A stretch of 64,000 nt of DNA, taken from Geobacter sp. AOG2 (lineage in GTDB: Bacteria > Desulfobacterota > Desulfuromonadia > Geobacterales > Pseudopelobacteraceae). Shown here one piece after another: positions 1 through 8,594 of this stretch. The stretch lies in contig NZ_BLJA01000001.1 of assembly GCF_019972295.1 (NCBI RefSeq), positions 1,760,117 to 1,824,116 on the forward strand, written 5' to 3'. The notes under the pieces were generated by a model. It was not told the origin of the DNA. It saw only the letters and a list, made by a program, of their open reading frames with translations, and searched no databases. Position 1 is the stretch's first letter; every line of letters begins with the position of its first letter. A program made the translations under genes and the position numbers.

Positions 1-119
1 GTATATCCTCCGATCATGGGAGAAATCGAGAACTGCCCCTCCGATACGGCCCCGAACACCGTGCCGGAGAATACCAGTACCAAGAAGGATATGGCCGCAA
101 ATGCATACACTCTTTTCAA
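1..119 (-). CDS. OmpA-like outer-membrane protein, N-terminal fragment
   Basis: Only the first 39 codons lie in the window; the gene continues off the left edge. Translation from a TTG at 119 gives a typical Sec signal peptide: a basic start (LKRVYAF), a hydrophobic core (AAISFLVLVFSG) and an Ala-rich cleavage region ending FGA. After that the mature chain begins with EGQFSISPMIGGY. A short extended segment ending in Gly-Gly-Tyr just after cleavage is typical of the first beta strand of OmpA-type eight-stranded barrels in this group. A G-rich ribosome-binding site lies just upstream of the TTG on the minus strand. The export signal is clear. The OmpA assignment rests on one short motif and is tentative. 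Confidence 0.55.
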   Translation of the reverse strand, partial: MKRVYAFAAISFLVLVFSGTVFGAVSEGQFSISPMIGGY

Positions 120-344
120 GAAACACCCCCGTTTACTGGCGTAGCGTGCGTAGAATAGCATGGTTGGCAGGGGCGGTCAAAGAAGGTTTTCAACCTGGTT
201 GGAGGAGCAACAACAAAGAAAGTGACTGCAAGAAAATGGTACGCAGAAAATCAACGTTGACGAGAGGATAGTATAAAAGTTGCTGCTGTCGTACCGCGGG
301 AGAAAGCAGCAGGGAGCTGGTGATGTCACCAACATAAACGGGTA

Positions 345-920
345 TTATATTTTTTTATTTTTTACTTCCTTGAGTTTTACGAGCAGTCGGGAAATGGTCG
401 TTTGCAATATGCTGTGTTTGTTGTAATTTTTATCTTCGGCACGATGAATTATCAGTAAGGGTTTTAAAACCTGCTGGCGCATAAACTCCAACAGATCCTG
501 AGTTTGTTGTTTGGCCCTCTCTCGTATGGTTATATTTCGGGCAATGCACATGACTCCCACAATCTCGCCACTCGGCAAAATCCAGGGAAACTTTGTTACG
601 GAAACCTTCACGATTTCGCCATTTCGATGGGTTATGGTTTCGTGTTGATCTTCGATCGGTCTACGATTTTGCATCACCCAGAGGTCATCCTGAAGAGCCT
701 TTTCGGCTTGTTCGCGAGGCAAAAGATCAAAATCGGTGCAGCCCCGGATCGTATTCATATTCAGGCCGTAATGGCGGGCTTTGGTGGCGCTGGCGCAGAT
801 GATATTCCCGCCCGTAAATTCGCCACGCTCATTGGCAAAGTATTCTTTAATCACAATGGAGTCACTCGTATGTTCCATGAATGCGTTAAATATCAGCACT
901 TCTTGCATTGATCGTCCCAT
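345..920 (-). CDS. stand-alone PAS-domain protein
   Basis: This 191-residue protein is one PAS sensor domain (about residues 8-135) followed by a basic helical tail. The PAS core shows the usual progression: DSIVIKEYF near the start, GCTDFDLLP before the linker helix, a central IEDQHETITHRNGE and a terminal GVMCIARNITIRE. There is no kinase, GGDEF, helix-turn-helix or transmembrane segment, so no output is visible. It may act through a partner. A longer reading frame extends upstream, but ATG at 920 has a good GAGGAAA ribosome-binding site and gives a start consistent with the domain. The gene is AT-rich and lies in an AT-rich stretch beside a tRNA, which hints at acquisition. Cofactor and signal cannot be read. 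Confidence 0.75.
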   Translation of the reverse strand: MGRSMQEVLIFNAFMEHTSDSIVIKEYFANERGEFTGGNIICASATKARHYGLNMNTIRGCTDFDLLPREQAEKALQDDLWVMQNRRPIEDQHETITHRNGEIVKVSVTKFPWILPSGEIVGVMCIARNITIRERAKQQTQDLLEFMRQQVLKPLLIIHRAEDKNYNKHSILQTTISRLLVKLKEVKNKKI

Positions 921-1114
921 CGGCTTTTCCTCTCGTATAAAACGATACAAAAAATACGGAAACATACAATTGAAACCGTTTGTATCGGGTGGTTTACTGG
1001 TCGAGTGTTTTTTTATTGACCACACCAAGTGTGCAACCGTATATTTTCACAAGGTCTGTAAATCATACCACATTGTCTGGTTACGATGGCAATAACCAAT
1101 TGAAGGGGTGCCTC

Positions 1115-1297
1115 ATGAATTGTACGATCGAGCAGTTTGAGGATGTTGTCGCCAAGTTTAAATATTTTGCCGAATCTGTGGAACTAGAGCTTTCATCAGA
1201 AGCCGACGGTCTGCGGCAGGAACTGATTGTGATATGTGCAGAACTGCTGACGACAGTCAGGGAGGAGATCAAGGCAGGGGCTGATTCGATTATATGA
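1115..1297 (+). CDS. small hypothetical protein, 60 aa
   Basis: The start ATG is chosen because AAGGGGTG lies just upstream; the open frame extends further 5-prime without a better signal. The product is acidic and almost certainly all-helical, with two predicted amphipathic helices (FEDVVAKFKYFAESVELELS and a second around RQELIVICAELLTTVREEI). No signal peptide or known motif is seen. It is divergent from the PAS gene, with about 190 bases between the two starts. The function is unknown. Helical hairpins of this size are often adaptor or antitoxin-like proteins, but nothing here supports a specific role. Confidence 0.5.
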   Translation: MNCTIEQFEDVVAKFKYFAESVELELSSEADGLRQELIVICAELLTTVREEIKAGADSII

Positions 1298-1555
1298 TGA
1301 GGTCGCCAGAATCTTTCGTGTAACAAAATGTGCAGTACAGTTCAACAGATCTTCCGGCTTCTATCGCCCTGCCTTATGAGATGAATTCACACAGTTACGC
1401 AACTAATCGGCTGAACTTGATGAAACCTATGACATTTTTTTGACCTTTTCGAGACTCACCACGAGGCTCTGAACGATAGGGGTATGGATATGATTCCGCC
1501 TCGATGAAATATGTGTGAAAGATTGTGTAAACAATTAGTTATGGTTGTATTGACC
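1298..1555. other. AT-rich spacer without recognised gene
   Basis: No convincing coding frame or RNA gene is visible. One short inverted repeat, ATTGT-GTAA-ACAAT at 1522-1535, lies about 20 bases upstream of the predicted -35 element of the next gene and could be an operator. No terminator with a U-run follows the 60-residue gene on the plus strand. Confidence 0.4.
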
Positions 1556-1584
1556 TTGACGGATTATAATCCGGGTGCTAGATT
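1556..1584 (+). promoter_or_regulatory. sigma-70-type promoter of the 72-aa gene
   Basis: TTGACG (1556-1561) and TAGATT (1579-1584) are separated by 17 bases, and TGC before the -10 makes it an extended -10. A perfect TATAAT at 1565-1570 lies inside the spacer but lacks a matching -35. Two copies of the palindrome TTAATATTAA (1583-1592 and 1606-1615) overlap the expected transcription start and early leader. Confidence 0.5.
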
Positions 1585-1615
1585 AATATTAAATATGGCA
1601 AATAATTAATATTAA
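1583..1615. repeat. pair of TTAATATTAA palindromes
   Basis: Two identical 10-base perfect palindromes lie at 1583-1592 and 1606-1615, with centres 23 bases apart. They sit between a predicted -10 element and the start codon at 1636. Position and symmetry fit a repressor operator, possibly for a dimer pair or an AT-binding nucleoid-type regulator. No regulator gene lies directly adjacent. Confidence 0.4.
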
Positions 1616-1635
1616 TGCTTTTTGAGGCCGGGAAA

Positions 1636-1854
1636 ATGTTGACGGTAAAGATTGATGACGGTATTACAGCGGTAGATATTGAAGAGGGATCGTATATTTG
1701 GTTCCGCCAAGGAGAAAATACGCCTTTCATTGAGTGGCGGGATTTATGCCCTGCGGAGAGAACCGCCATTCTTGACCTCAGGGACCGCATTGTGCATCTT
1801 AACGGTGAGCTTGCGGAGATTCTCAAAGCTCTCGAAATAAAAAAAGCGGCATAA
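1636..1854 (+). CDS. small hypothetical protein, 72 aa
   Basis: Start ATG 1636 is preferred over the in-frame ATG at 1615 because GAGG lies at a usable distance upstream of it and nothing resembling a ribosome-binding site precedes 1615. The protein has a beta-rich first half (MLTVKIDDGITAVDIEEG, then SYIWFRQGE) and a helical, leucine-rich C-terminal half (RTAILDLRDRIVHLNGELAE) ending in Lys-Lys-Ala-Ala. It resembles no family I can name. It has its own promoter and possible operator, and a hairpin follows at 1858. It is probably a real gene because start signal, promoter and length agree; the function is unknown. Confidence 0.55.
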   Translation: MLTVKIDDGITAVDIEEGSYIWFRQGENTPFIEWRDLCPAERTAILDLRDRIVHLNGELAEILKALEIKKAA

Positions 1855-1857
1855 AAA

Positions 1858-1891
1858 CATCAGGGCGTCCGGTAATACGGATGCCCTGATG
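1858..1891 (-). terminator. hairpin with T-run on the minus strand
   Basis: CATCAGGGC-G-TCCG pairs with CGGATGCCCTGATG around a short loop, with one bulge. On the minus strand the stem is followed by GTTTTTA. On the plus strand no T-run follows, so termination of the 72-aa gene is less certain. Confidence 0.45.
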
Positions 1892-2155
1892 AGTGTCGTG
1901 ATTCACGGTGGAGCAAATTTGCGTATGTGTGATGATGCCCCATCACAGAGAGTTCTCAATTGGGTATAACGGAAGTCGACTAATCAGCTTTCTTTGTGAA
2001 CTTTGCCGGAGTCCAGCCTTGTAGTGTCAGGGCGAGTTCGTTTTTTGAGACAGAATCGCCATAAACCATCAGGGGTAACATCCAATACATACCTCCGCAA
2101 TTTGTTGGGAGCGAAATGACCACGGGGATAGAGGTGCGCGCGGGGATACGTAGCA
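1892..2155. other. spacer without recognised gene
   Basis: The only long frame, a 61-codon minus-strand one at 1984-2169, lacks a ribosome-binding site, runs into the tRNA terminator and has no recognisable protein character. I see no RNA gene or repeat here. Confidence 0.4.
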
Positions 2156-2191
2156 CAAAAAAAAGGCATGCAGCATGACGCTGTAGGCCTT
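2156..2191 (-). terminator. terminator downstream of tRNA-Pro
   Basis: On the minus strand AAGGCCTACAGC pairs with GCTGCATGCCTT (10 of 12 pairs) around a 5-base loop and is followed by a run of T. On the plus strand the same stem is followed by TATTTTTTT, so it may work in both directions. Confidence 0.75.
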
Positions 2192-2201
2192 TATTTTTTT
2201 C

Positions 2202-2278
<77 letters not shown>

Positions 2279-2329
2279 ACAACGAAAAAAATATTAACTA
2301 ACACATGTCTGACAGGAAGGCAATAAAAA

Positions 2330-3658
2330 TCATTTTTCAACGCTGTTTCCGATGATATATCCGCGCCATTCCCGAATAATGCCGTCGTAGGTCTGGTTAT
2401 AGTCACTTAGTGCTGCTGCGACGGCGTTTTCGGCACTCAAGCCGTTGCCCAACCCCACGAGTATCTGTTTAACCCGATGCCAGCCATAGGTTGACACCAG
2501 GTAGTTCACCACGCTGTAGCTCTGCTGGTACGCCAGGGTTGCATCGGCGGTGGAGAGGTTTCCGAAACTTGTTTCGAGCTTTCTGAAATCAGTGATGGCG
2601 CCTTTGCGGACGGCGTGCTCCAATGCGACCAGCGGGCGATTATCCTGCGTTCTACCGAATACCTCGGCAATCCCTTCATTGAGCCAGAGAGGACAGCTGC
2701 CGCGCGTAAGGTCGAAAACCACCACATGAGCGTACTCGTGATACAAAACGGCGCGTAAGGCGGGGGTCATCTCCTTGGCCGCGCCGAAAGGAAGCCTAAT
2801 TTTGCCGTCGTAGACACCGCCGGACCAGTCGGGCGAATCGGTCACGGTCTTGTAGTCTCCCCGTTTGTAGATGCCTACCGGAACGCGCGCCTGGGGATAG
2901 TGGTCCAACTCCCCGTTTACCGCGTTGGCCGCCGCCTCCAGTACGTCAAGAACTGAGAGGGCGAATGTCGTATCCACGTCCGGGTCGTAGGAAAGGTCGA
3001 AGCGTGAGCTGTGGCCTTGGTCCATGCTCGCTTCAACGGCAGTCTCTCTGCGCGCCTTGCCAAGGATCTCGAGGATCTCCTCGCGTCCCGGCGAGCCTTT
3101 CAGGGCCAGTTCCCATAGTTCCACCGCCTGTTGGCGGTTATCGGTATCATACAGTACCAGCCCCAGGAAATAGAGTACCTCTGTCGAATCGCCCGTCTGT
3201 GAACGTGCCAGTTCCAGTTGGGAACGGGCTATGTCATATTTTTTGAGATAGTAGTTACAGATACCCCGCAACAGTTCATAGGATGCATCATCGGGATACA
3301 GTTCCTGCGCCTTGAGGAATATCTCATCTGCTTGTTCGTAATGATTTAGTTTGAAGAGTTGATATCCGTAAGCCACATATCCACTGGCCAGATTATGCGT
3401 GATCTTTTCGTTGAGAGGGAACAGGCGATGACTGTTTTCCAACAGTTCCAGCTCCTGTTTAATTCCCTCGGGAGATGTCGTTGCGGAGGCATTGACGTTC
3501 GGCTGGTGAAGGTGGTCGTTAGTCTGCTCGGCAACGGCAAGGAGGGGTGAATACGACAGACACGATAACACCAGGATGGTGGAGACGCCATGAAGCAAGG
3601 AATGCCGGTATTTCAGTAATACCGGCATTCGGTGGTTTGGGAGCCTGCGGTGCGTCAT
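2330..3658 (-). CDS. TPR protein with C-terminal gluzincin-like metalloprotease domain
   Basis: This 442-residue protein starts with a hydrophobic segment (about 20-42, [20 protein letters not shown]) that looks like a signal peptide or anchor. TPR-like helical repeats cover about 65-205 ([36 protein letters not shown]). A zinc-protease domain of the peptidase-MA type follows from about 225. The metal site is HEYAH at 307-311 with a downstream NEGIAE (327-332) that supplies the third ligand, so the catalytic residues look intact. The start overlaps the dxs stop (ATGA), so translation is probably coupled. The likely role is periplasmic or envelope proteolysis with TPR substrate or partner binding; the substrate is unknown. 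Confidence 0.75.
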   Translation of the reverse strand: MTHRRLPNHRMPVLLKYRHSLLHGVSTILVLSCLSYSPLLAVAEQTNDHLHQPNVNASATTSPEGIKQELELLENSHRLFPLNEKITHNLASGYVAYGYQLFKLNHYEQADEIFLKAQELYPDDASYELLRGICNYYLKKYDIARSQLELARSQTGDSTEVLYFLGLVLYDTDNRQQAVELWELALKGSPGREEILEILGKARRETAVEASMDQGHSSRFDLSYDPDVDTTFALSVLDVLEAAANAVNGELDHYPQARVPVGIYKRGDYKTVTDSPDWSGGVYDGKIRLPFGAAKEMTPALRAVLYHEYAHVVVFDLTRGSCPLWLNEGIAEVFGRTQDNRPLVALEHAVRKGAITDFRKLETSFGNLSTADATLAYQQSYSVVNYLVSTYGWHRVKQILVGLGNGLSAENAVAAALSDYNQTYDGIIREWRGYIIGNSVEK

Positions 3659-5532
3659 GGGCGAGAAATGAAAGTCTGCACCGATGCGGCTATTCCGGGG
3701 CTGTCGAGCCCCAGCATGGTCCGCAGTTCGTGCTGTTCACCCTGGGGGATGTATCGGTCGGGGTAGCCGAGACGCAGAACCGGTATACCGGTCAGTTGGT
3801 GCTGTTCCAGCAGTTCCAGTATGGCTGTACCAAAGCCCCCCTGAAGGGCGTTTTCTTCAAGTGTTACGATCCGGCCGCATGAGCGGGCGAGTTCCAGGAT
3901 CAGCGTTTCGTCCAGCGGTTTTACAAAGCGGACATTGACAACGGTTAACGCCATGCCGTGCTCTTTTTCGAGCTGTCCGGCAGCTTCGAGGGCGGGAGAG
4001 ACCATGGTGCCCAGCGCCAACAGCACCCCGTCTCTTCCTTCACGGAGCACCTCAGCACGGCCCACGGGCAGGGTGGCCAGGGTCTGGTCCAGTGGTACAC
4101 CATATCCGTTGCCCCGTGGATAACGCACCGCTGCCGGACCACCCAACGCAATGGCGGTTGCCAGCATGTGCTGTAACTCGTTTTCGTCTTTGGGAGCCAT
4201 CAGCACCATGTTGGGGAGGTGCCGCAGGTAGGAGATGTCAAAGGCCCCATGATGCGTGGGGCCGTCACTGCCCACCACGCCGCCACGGTCCAGCGCAAAA
4301 GTCACTGGCAGGTTCTGGAGACAGACATCGTGGAAAACCTGGTCGTAGGCGCGTTGAAGGAATGTGGAGTAGACGGCGAACACTGGCCGCAGGCCGCTGG
4401 CAGCCAGACCGGCGGCAAAGGTTACCCCGTGTTGTTCGGCTATGCCCATATCAAAAAAACGTTCGGGGTGTTCTTTGGAGAACCCGCTCAGACCGGTGCC
4501 GTCGGGCATGGCGGCGGTTATGGCCACGATCCTTTCGTCCTCGGCGGCCAGTTTGCAGAGCGTCGCACCGAAGATGGCGGTGTATGATGCGGCACCACCC
4601 TTGCCCTTCAACACCTTGCCGGTCTCGATCTCGAACGGTCCGACGCCGTGGAAGAGTGACGGGTTGTCCTCGGCCGGTTTGTAGCCTTTGCCCTTCTTGG
4701 TCAGAACATGTATCAGAACGGCGTCATCGAACTTTTTGACGCTATCCAGTGTTTCCAATAGTTTTGGCAAATCATGCCCATCGATGGGGCCGATATAATT
4801 GAAGCCGAAGGCTTCGAACAACATGCCGGGGGTGAAAAGCCCCTTGAAGGATTCTTCCATCTTGCGGGCAATGTGCAGCACCCCCTTACCCACGTCGATC
4901 CGCTTGAGAAATGATTCCGTGTTTTTTTTGAAGCGATGCACGAATTCACTGGAGGCGGTCCGGCTGAGAAAGGTGGAGAGGGCGCCGACATTCTCGGCGA
5001 TGGACATCTCATTGTCGTTGAGGATGACGATCAGGTCCTTGTCTAGGGCGCCGGCGTGGTTTATACCCTCGTAGGCCATGCCGCCAGTCATGGAGCCGTC
5101 GCCGATCACTGCAACGACCTTGTTTCTGCGGCCGTCCAGATCGCGGGCCGCGGCATAGCCGGTGGCAGCCGAGATAGAGGTGGATGAGTGACCGACACCG
5201 AAAGCGTCGTGGGGCGATTCGGCCCGCTTGGGGAAGCCGGTGATGCCGTTCAGGGTGCGCAGGGTGGAGAATCGGTCACGTCGGCCGGTGAGGATTTTAT
5301 GGGCATAGGCCTGATGGCCCACATCCCAGATGATCTTGTCGGCAGGCGTAGTGAAGACCCGGTGCAGGGCAATGGTCAACTCCACAACCCCCAAACTTGG
5401 GGCTAGGTGACCGCCGTTCTTTGCACATGTCTCGATGATCATGCGGCGAAGGTCCTCAGCAACGGCCGGAAGCTGGGACAAGGGAAGTTTTTTCAAGTCA
5501 TCCGGGGAATTTATCGTTTCAAGGATAGCCAT
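3655..5532 (-). CDS. dxs: 1-deoxy-D-xylulose-5-phosphate synthase
   Basis: Condenses pyruvate and glyceraldehyde 3-phosphate to DXP, the first step of the MEP isoprenoid pathway and also a precursor for thiamine and pyridoxal. At 625 residues it has the usual length. Visible marks are GGHLAPSLG near residue 40 with the active-site His, the thiamine diphosphate motif starting GDGSMTGG at 144, the central transketolase Pyr domain with GIAEQH around 370, and a C-terminal transketolase domain. It follows ispA by 168 bases that contain an inverted-end repeat and is coupled to the downstream protease gene. Pairing with ispA supplies isoprenoid chains for quinones and undecaprenyl carriers. Confidence 0.97.
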   Translation of the reverse strand: MAILETINSPDDLKKLPLSQLPAVAEDLRRMIIETCAKNGGHLAPSLGVVELTIALHRVFTTPADKIIWDVGHQAYAHKILTGRRDRFSTLRTLNGITGFPKRAESPHDAFGVGHSSTSISAATGYAAARDLDGRRNKVVAVIGDGSMTGGMAYEGINHAGALDKDLIVILNDNEMSIAENVGALSTFLSRTASSEFVHRFKKNTESFLKRIDVGKGVLHIARKMEESFKGLFTPGMLFEAFGFNYIGPIDGHDLPKLLETLDSVKKFDDAVLIHVLTKKGKGYKPAEDNPSLFHGVGPFEIETGKVLKGKGGAASYTAIFGATLCKLAAEDERIVAITAAMPDGTGLSGFSKEHPERFFDMGIAEQHGVTFAAGLAASGLRPVFAVYSTFLQRAYDQVFHDVCLQNLPVTFALDRGGVVGSDGPTHHGAFDISYLRHLPNMVLMAPKDENELQHMLATAIALGGPAAVRYPRGNGYGVPLDQTLATLPVGRAEVLREGRDGVLLALGTMVSPALEAAGQLEKEHGMALTVVNVRFVKPLDETLILELARSCGRIVTLEENALQGGFGTAILELLEQHQLTGIPVLRLGYPDRYIPQGEQHELRTMLGLDSPGIAASVQTFISRP

Positions 5533-5560
5533 AGTAGGTCCTTATCTTTAGCAAGCATTA

Positions 5561-5688
5561 CCACGGAGGATGCGGAGGAAATCGGAACGATCAAAATAAA
5601 AATGATCAGGTTTTACGGATTGTATCCTTGAAACAGATTCTGCTTATCACAATAAATGGGACTATTTTCCACCATATCCTCTGCGGTG
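5561..5688. repeat. inverted-end intergenic element, copy A
   Basis: The left end ACCACGGAGGATGCGGAGG is repeated in inverted form at the right end (reverse complement ACCGCAGAGGATATGGTGG), with an unrelated AT-rich centre. It fills the gap between ispA and dxs. It is the most divergent of four similar elements in the window (also at 6612, 11135 and 40731). Confidence 0.55.
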
Positions 5689-5700
5689 AAAGCTTAAATA

Positions 5701-6594
5701 TCAATTTTTGCGATTGACAATGTACTGCGCGATTTCCCTTAGCGGATCGGCCTCAGCCCCGAAAATCTCCAGGGCGGTCATGGCTTCGTCCATCATGGTG
5801 CGTGCCTCTTCCTTGGCCGCTGCCAAACCCATCACCGCCGGGTAGGTCGCCTTGCCGCGAGCCTCGTCGCTGCCGGCATCTTTTCCGATCTCCTCGGTGG
5901 TGCCCTCAATATCCAGGATGTCGTCGGCGATCTGGAATGCCAATCCGGCTGCCTTGCCATACCGCTCGACGGCAGCCAGTTTGGTCTCGTCAGCCCCCCC
6001 CAGAAGTGCGCCGGCAACTACGGATGCCTTGATCAACGCGCCGGTCTTGTGGGTATGGATATACTGTACTGTGGGCAGGTCAATATCCGCCTTGCCTTCG
6101 CTTTCCATATCCACCACCTGTCCACCCACCATGCCGTTGGATCCGGCGCAGGCCGCTATCTCGTTGATTACCGCCAGGCGTGCTGCAGGGGGTACGTCAA
6201 TATTGAAACGTGGGTCGCTTGCCAGTCTGAATGCCTCGGTTAACAGGGCATCGCCGGCCAGAATGGCGATCGCCTCGCCAAAAACCTTGTGGTTAGTGGG
6301 GTTGCCGCGCCGAAAATCGTCGTCATCCATGGCGGGCAGGTCGTCGTGGATCAGGGAGTAGGTATGGATCATCTCCATGGCGCAGGCCGCGGGTATGGCA
6401 CGCTCCGTATCGCCGCCGACCGCTTGGCAAGCGGCCAGCATCAGGATCGGCCGTACTCGTTTACCGCCGGCAAAAACCGAATACCGCATGGCCTTGTGCA
6501 GACTGTGGGGAAGCTCGGTTTCTCTGGGCAGAAAGCGGTCCAGGGCCTCGTCAACCCGTGTACATTGTTCTTTCAGGTATGCTTTTAAATCCAT
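5701..6594 (-). CDS. ispA: polyprenyl (farnesyl) diphosphate synthase
   Basis: A short-chain trans-prenyl transferase that extends DMAPP/GPP with IPP. The 297-residue protein carries the first aspartate-rich motif DDLPAMDDDD at 84-93, the basic GGKRVRP at 43-49 and the second motif DDILD at 224-228. The two-residue insert in the first motif is typical of bacterial type II FPP synthases, which fits IspA more than a long-chain enzyme. Start ATG 6594 has an AAGGA site about nine bases upstream; an upstream in-frame start would add 22 atypical residues. It lies between xseB and dxs in one minus-strand operon, a common bacterial order. Confidence 0.93.
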   Translation of the reverse strand: MDLKAYLKEQCTRVDEALDRFLPRETELPHSLHKAMRYSVFAGGKRVRPILMLAACQAVGGDTERAIPAACAMEMIHTYSLIHDDLPAMDDDDFRRGNPTNHKVFGEAIAILAGDALLTEAFRLASDPRFNIDVPPAARLAVINEIAACAGSNGMVGGQVVDMESEGKADIDLPTVQYIHTHKTGALIKASVVAGALLGGADETKLAAVERYGKAAGLAFQIADDILDIEGTTEEIGKDAGSDEARGKATYPAVMGLAAAKEEARTMMDEAMTALEIFGAEADPLREIAQYIVNRKN

Positions 6595-6611
6595 GTGTGC
6601 GGTCCTTTGTT

Positions 6612-6705
6612 TGCTACGGAGACACTCGGGTGGCGAACTAGCCAGCCGAAGAAGGTTCAAGCCATGATCTGGGGTCGGGGGGATTGCGTTGTGTCTCTGT
6701 GGCAG
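6612..6705. repeat. inverted-end intergenic element, copy B
   Basis: The left end TGCTACGGAGACAC is matched by the inverted right end (reverse complement TGCCACAGAGACAC). The element is short, about 94 bases, and lies between xseB and ispA. Its ends closely match those of copy D at 40731. Confidence 0.6.
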
Positions 6706-6726
6706 AAGTTTATGACTGAGATTTCT

Positions 6727-6954
6727 CTATTCTCCCGGTTCGAATGGCTCACGGTCAAAGGTTCCATCCTTGCGTTTCAACAGCACCTCGACCCGCCGCT
6801 CGGCCTCGTCCAGTTTCTGGGAGCAGAAGGCGGCGTGTTTGACTCCCTCCTCGAAGGCTTTGAGGGAATCCTCCAGGGAAATTGAGCCGCCTTCCAGGCG
6901 TTTGACGATCTCTTCCAGCTTTTTGAGGGCTGTCTCGAATTTTTCCGTTGCCAT
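6727..6954 (-). CDS. xseB: exodeoxyribonuclease VII small subunit
   Basis: The 75-residue protein matches the usual XseB length and pattern: KFETALKKLEEIVKRLEGG, then SLEDSLKAFEEGVKHA and a C-terminal coiled-coil helix with RRVEVLLKR. Several small subunits coat the long helical stalk of XseA and control the nuclease, which degrades single-stranded DNA to oligonucleotides. It lies 69 bases downstream of xseA and upstream of ispA in the same orientation, the classic xseA-xseB-ispA-dxs order. Confidence 0.95.
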   Translation of the reverse strand: MATEKFETALKKLEEIVKRLEGGSISLEDSLKAFEEGVKHAAFCSQKLDEAERRVEVLLKRKDGTFDREPFEPGE

Positions 6955-7023
6955 ACTGTAAACCTTTTTGACCCATTTTTAGTATCGGGACATTATACAG
7001 ATATGCCGTCTACGGTCAAGCAT

Positions 7024-8364
7024 TCACGCTTCACGGTTCTCCACGCGACATGTGGCCGTGCCGCGCCAAAAGTTGAGCCGCAGCAGTTCCCCCTCCGCAA
7101 GCTGGGCGGCGTCGGTGGCCACCGTGCCGTCTTGACATCGCAGGGCAATGGCGTACCCCCTGGCAAGGGTAGAGAGCGGCGAGAGTACTTCCAGGCGTGC
7201 GGCCTGTTCGCCGAAAGCCAGTTTGAGAACATCAAGTTTCGATTGTAACAGCCGTTCACCGTCCGACTCAAGGCGTTGCAGGCGTTGTCGGCGGTCAGCA
7301 ATTAGGCGTATCGGATTGTTGAATGAAAGTGATTGATTTAAACTATTGAGCTGTTCCCTGCGCCGGATCAGCCCGTTTTCAAAGCTTAATGCAAGCCGTT
7401 CCGTAAGGTCGTCTACCCGCTGGGCCAGGTGTCCCACCAGGGTGGTGGGATCGTGGAGCGCCCGTCGCAGCGTGTCGAGCCGCGCTTCCCGGGCAGCAAG
7501 GTGCGATTCGATCCCCAGGCGCAAGCGATGGGTCAGGGATTTCACCAGGCCGCGCAACTCCTCGGCGCTGGCGGAAACCAGTTCGGCGGCTGCAGAGGGG
7601 GTAGGGGCGCGCAAATCGGCGGCAAAGTCACAGATGGTCCAGTCGGTTTCGTGACCCACGGCCGAGATGATCGGGATGCGGGAACGGCGGACGGCCCGCG
7701 CCACAATTTCTTCGTTGAACGCCCAAAGGTCTTCCAGTGAGCCTCCGCCACGGCCAACGATCAGCACGTCCACCTCGGCCAGGCGATTCATGTCGGCGAT
7801 GGCCGAGACGATCTCCCGGGCGGCTCCGTCTCCCTGGACGCGCACCGGGTAGAGCTGCACCTCCAGTGATGCGAAACGGCGCTTAAGGACATTGAGGATG
7901 TCATGGATCGCGGCACCGGTCGGCGACGTCACCACGCCCACACGTTTGGGAAAACGGGGCATGGGGCGTTTGAGGGCCTCGTCGAAGAGTCCCTCGCGGG
8001 CCAGGCGCTCCTTGAGCTGTACGAAAGCCATTTGCAGGGCTCCGACGCCTGCCGGTTCCAGGTATTCGCAGATTATCTGGTATTCACCACGCTGATCGTA
8101 GACGGATAGGCGCCCCCTGACAATCAGCCCCATGCCGTCGGAAAGGTGGAACTTCAGATTCTTGGCGGCACTTTTGAACATGACGCACCGCACCTGGGCT
8201 CCGGAATCCTTGAGGGTGAAATAGATGTGCCCGGAGGAGGGGAGGGACAGGTTGGAAACCTCTCCTTCGACCCAGACCTGGTCGAAGTTGTCCTCCAGCA
8301 CGCCGCGGATGAGGGCGGTCAGGCGACTGACCGTGAGGATGGTCTTTTCGGAGAAAATGTCCAT
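7024..8364 (-). CDS. xseA: exodeoxyribonuclease VII large subunit
   Basis: The catalytic subunit of exonuclease VII. An N-terminal OB-fold runs from FSEKTILTVSRL through QVWVEGEVSNL to AQVRCVMF. The nuclease core contains VGVVTSPTGAAIHDI, DVLIVGRGGGSLEDLWAFN and ISAVGHETDWTICDF, all signature segments, and a long coiled-coil stalk follows in the C-terminal half. The start is uncertain. MDIF at 8364 fits the family N-terminus best, but MILM at 8373 and a TTG at 8406 are also in frame and none has a strong ribosome-binding site. It is first gene of the minus-strand operon and divergent from lepA. Confidence 0.95.
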   Translation of the reverse strand: MDIFSEKTILTVSRLTALIRGVLEDNFDQVWVEGEVSNLSLPSSGHIYFTLKDSGAQVRCVMFKSAAKNLKFHLSDGMGLIVRGRLSVYDQRGEYQIICEYLEPAGVGALQMAFVQLKERLAREGLFDEALKRPMPRFPKRVGVVTSPTGAAIHDILNVLKRRFASLEVQLYPVRVQGDGAAREIVSAIADMNRLAEVDVLIVGRGGGSLEDLWAFNEEIVARAVRRSRIPIISAVGHETDWTICDFAADLRAPTPSAAAELVSASAEELRGLVKSLTHRLRLGIESHLAAREARLDTLRRALHDPTTLVGHLAQRVDDLTERLALSFENGLIRRREQLNSLNQSLSFNNPIRLIADRRQRLQRLESDGERLLQSKLDVLKLAFGEQAARLEVLSPLSTLARGYAIALRCQDGTVATDAAQLAEGELLRLNFWRGTATCRVENREA

Positions 8365-8594
8365 GAGGATCATTTTAGGCGTCGTGTACTCCGTCGTCAA
8401 TCCCAATCAAGGTAAAAGGCGTGGCGAAGCGATGTGCTCTGTCAAGAGTGCGGAGAAACGTGCCAAGCTCACGGGTGCGGAATAACCGTACGGGCACACC
8501 GGAAATGGTAGCGAGCCGGCTTTTCCTCTTTACTTTCGCGCCATATTTATCTATCCTTCACAATTCCATTTTAGTGTGTATAACCAAAGGATTT

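Noticed and set aside
2047-2059. Partial tRNA-Pro end as an integration scar
   Set aside because: GAGACAGAATCG resembles GAGACAGGATTCG in the tRNA but is too short and mismatched to support an attachment site.
1984-2169. 61-codon minus-strand frame downstream of tRNA-Pro
   Set aside because: No ribosome-binding site, it runs into the tRNA terminator hairpin, and its composition is not protein-like.
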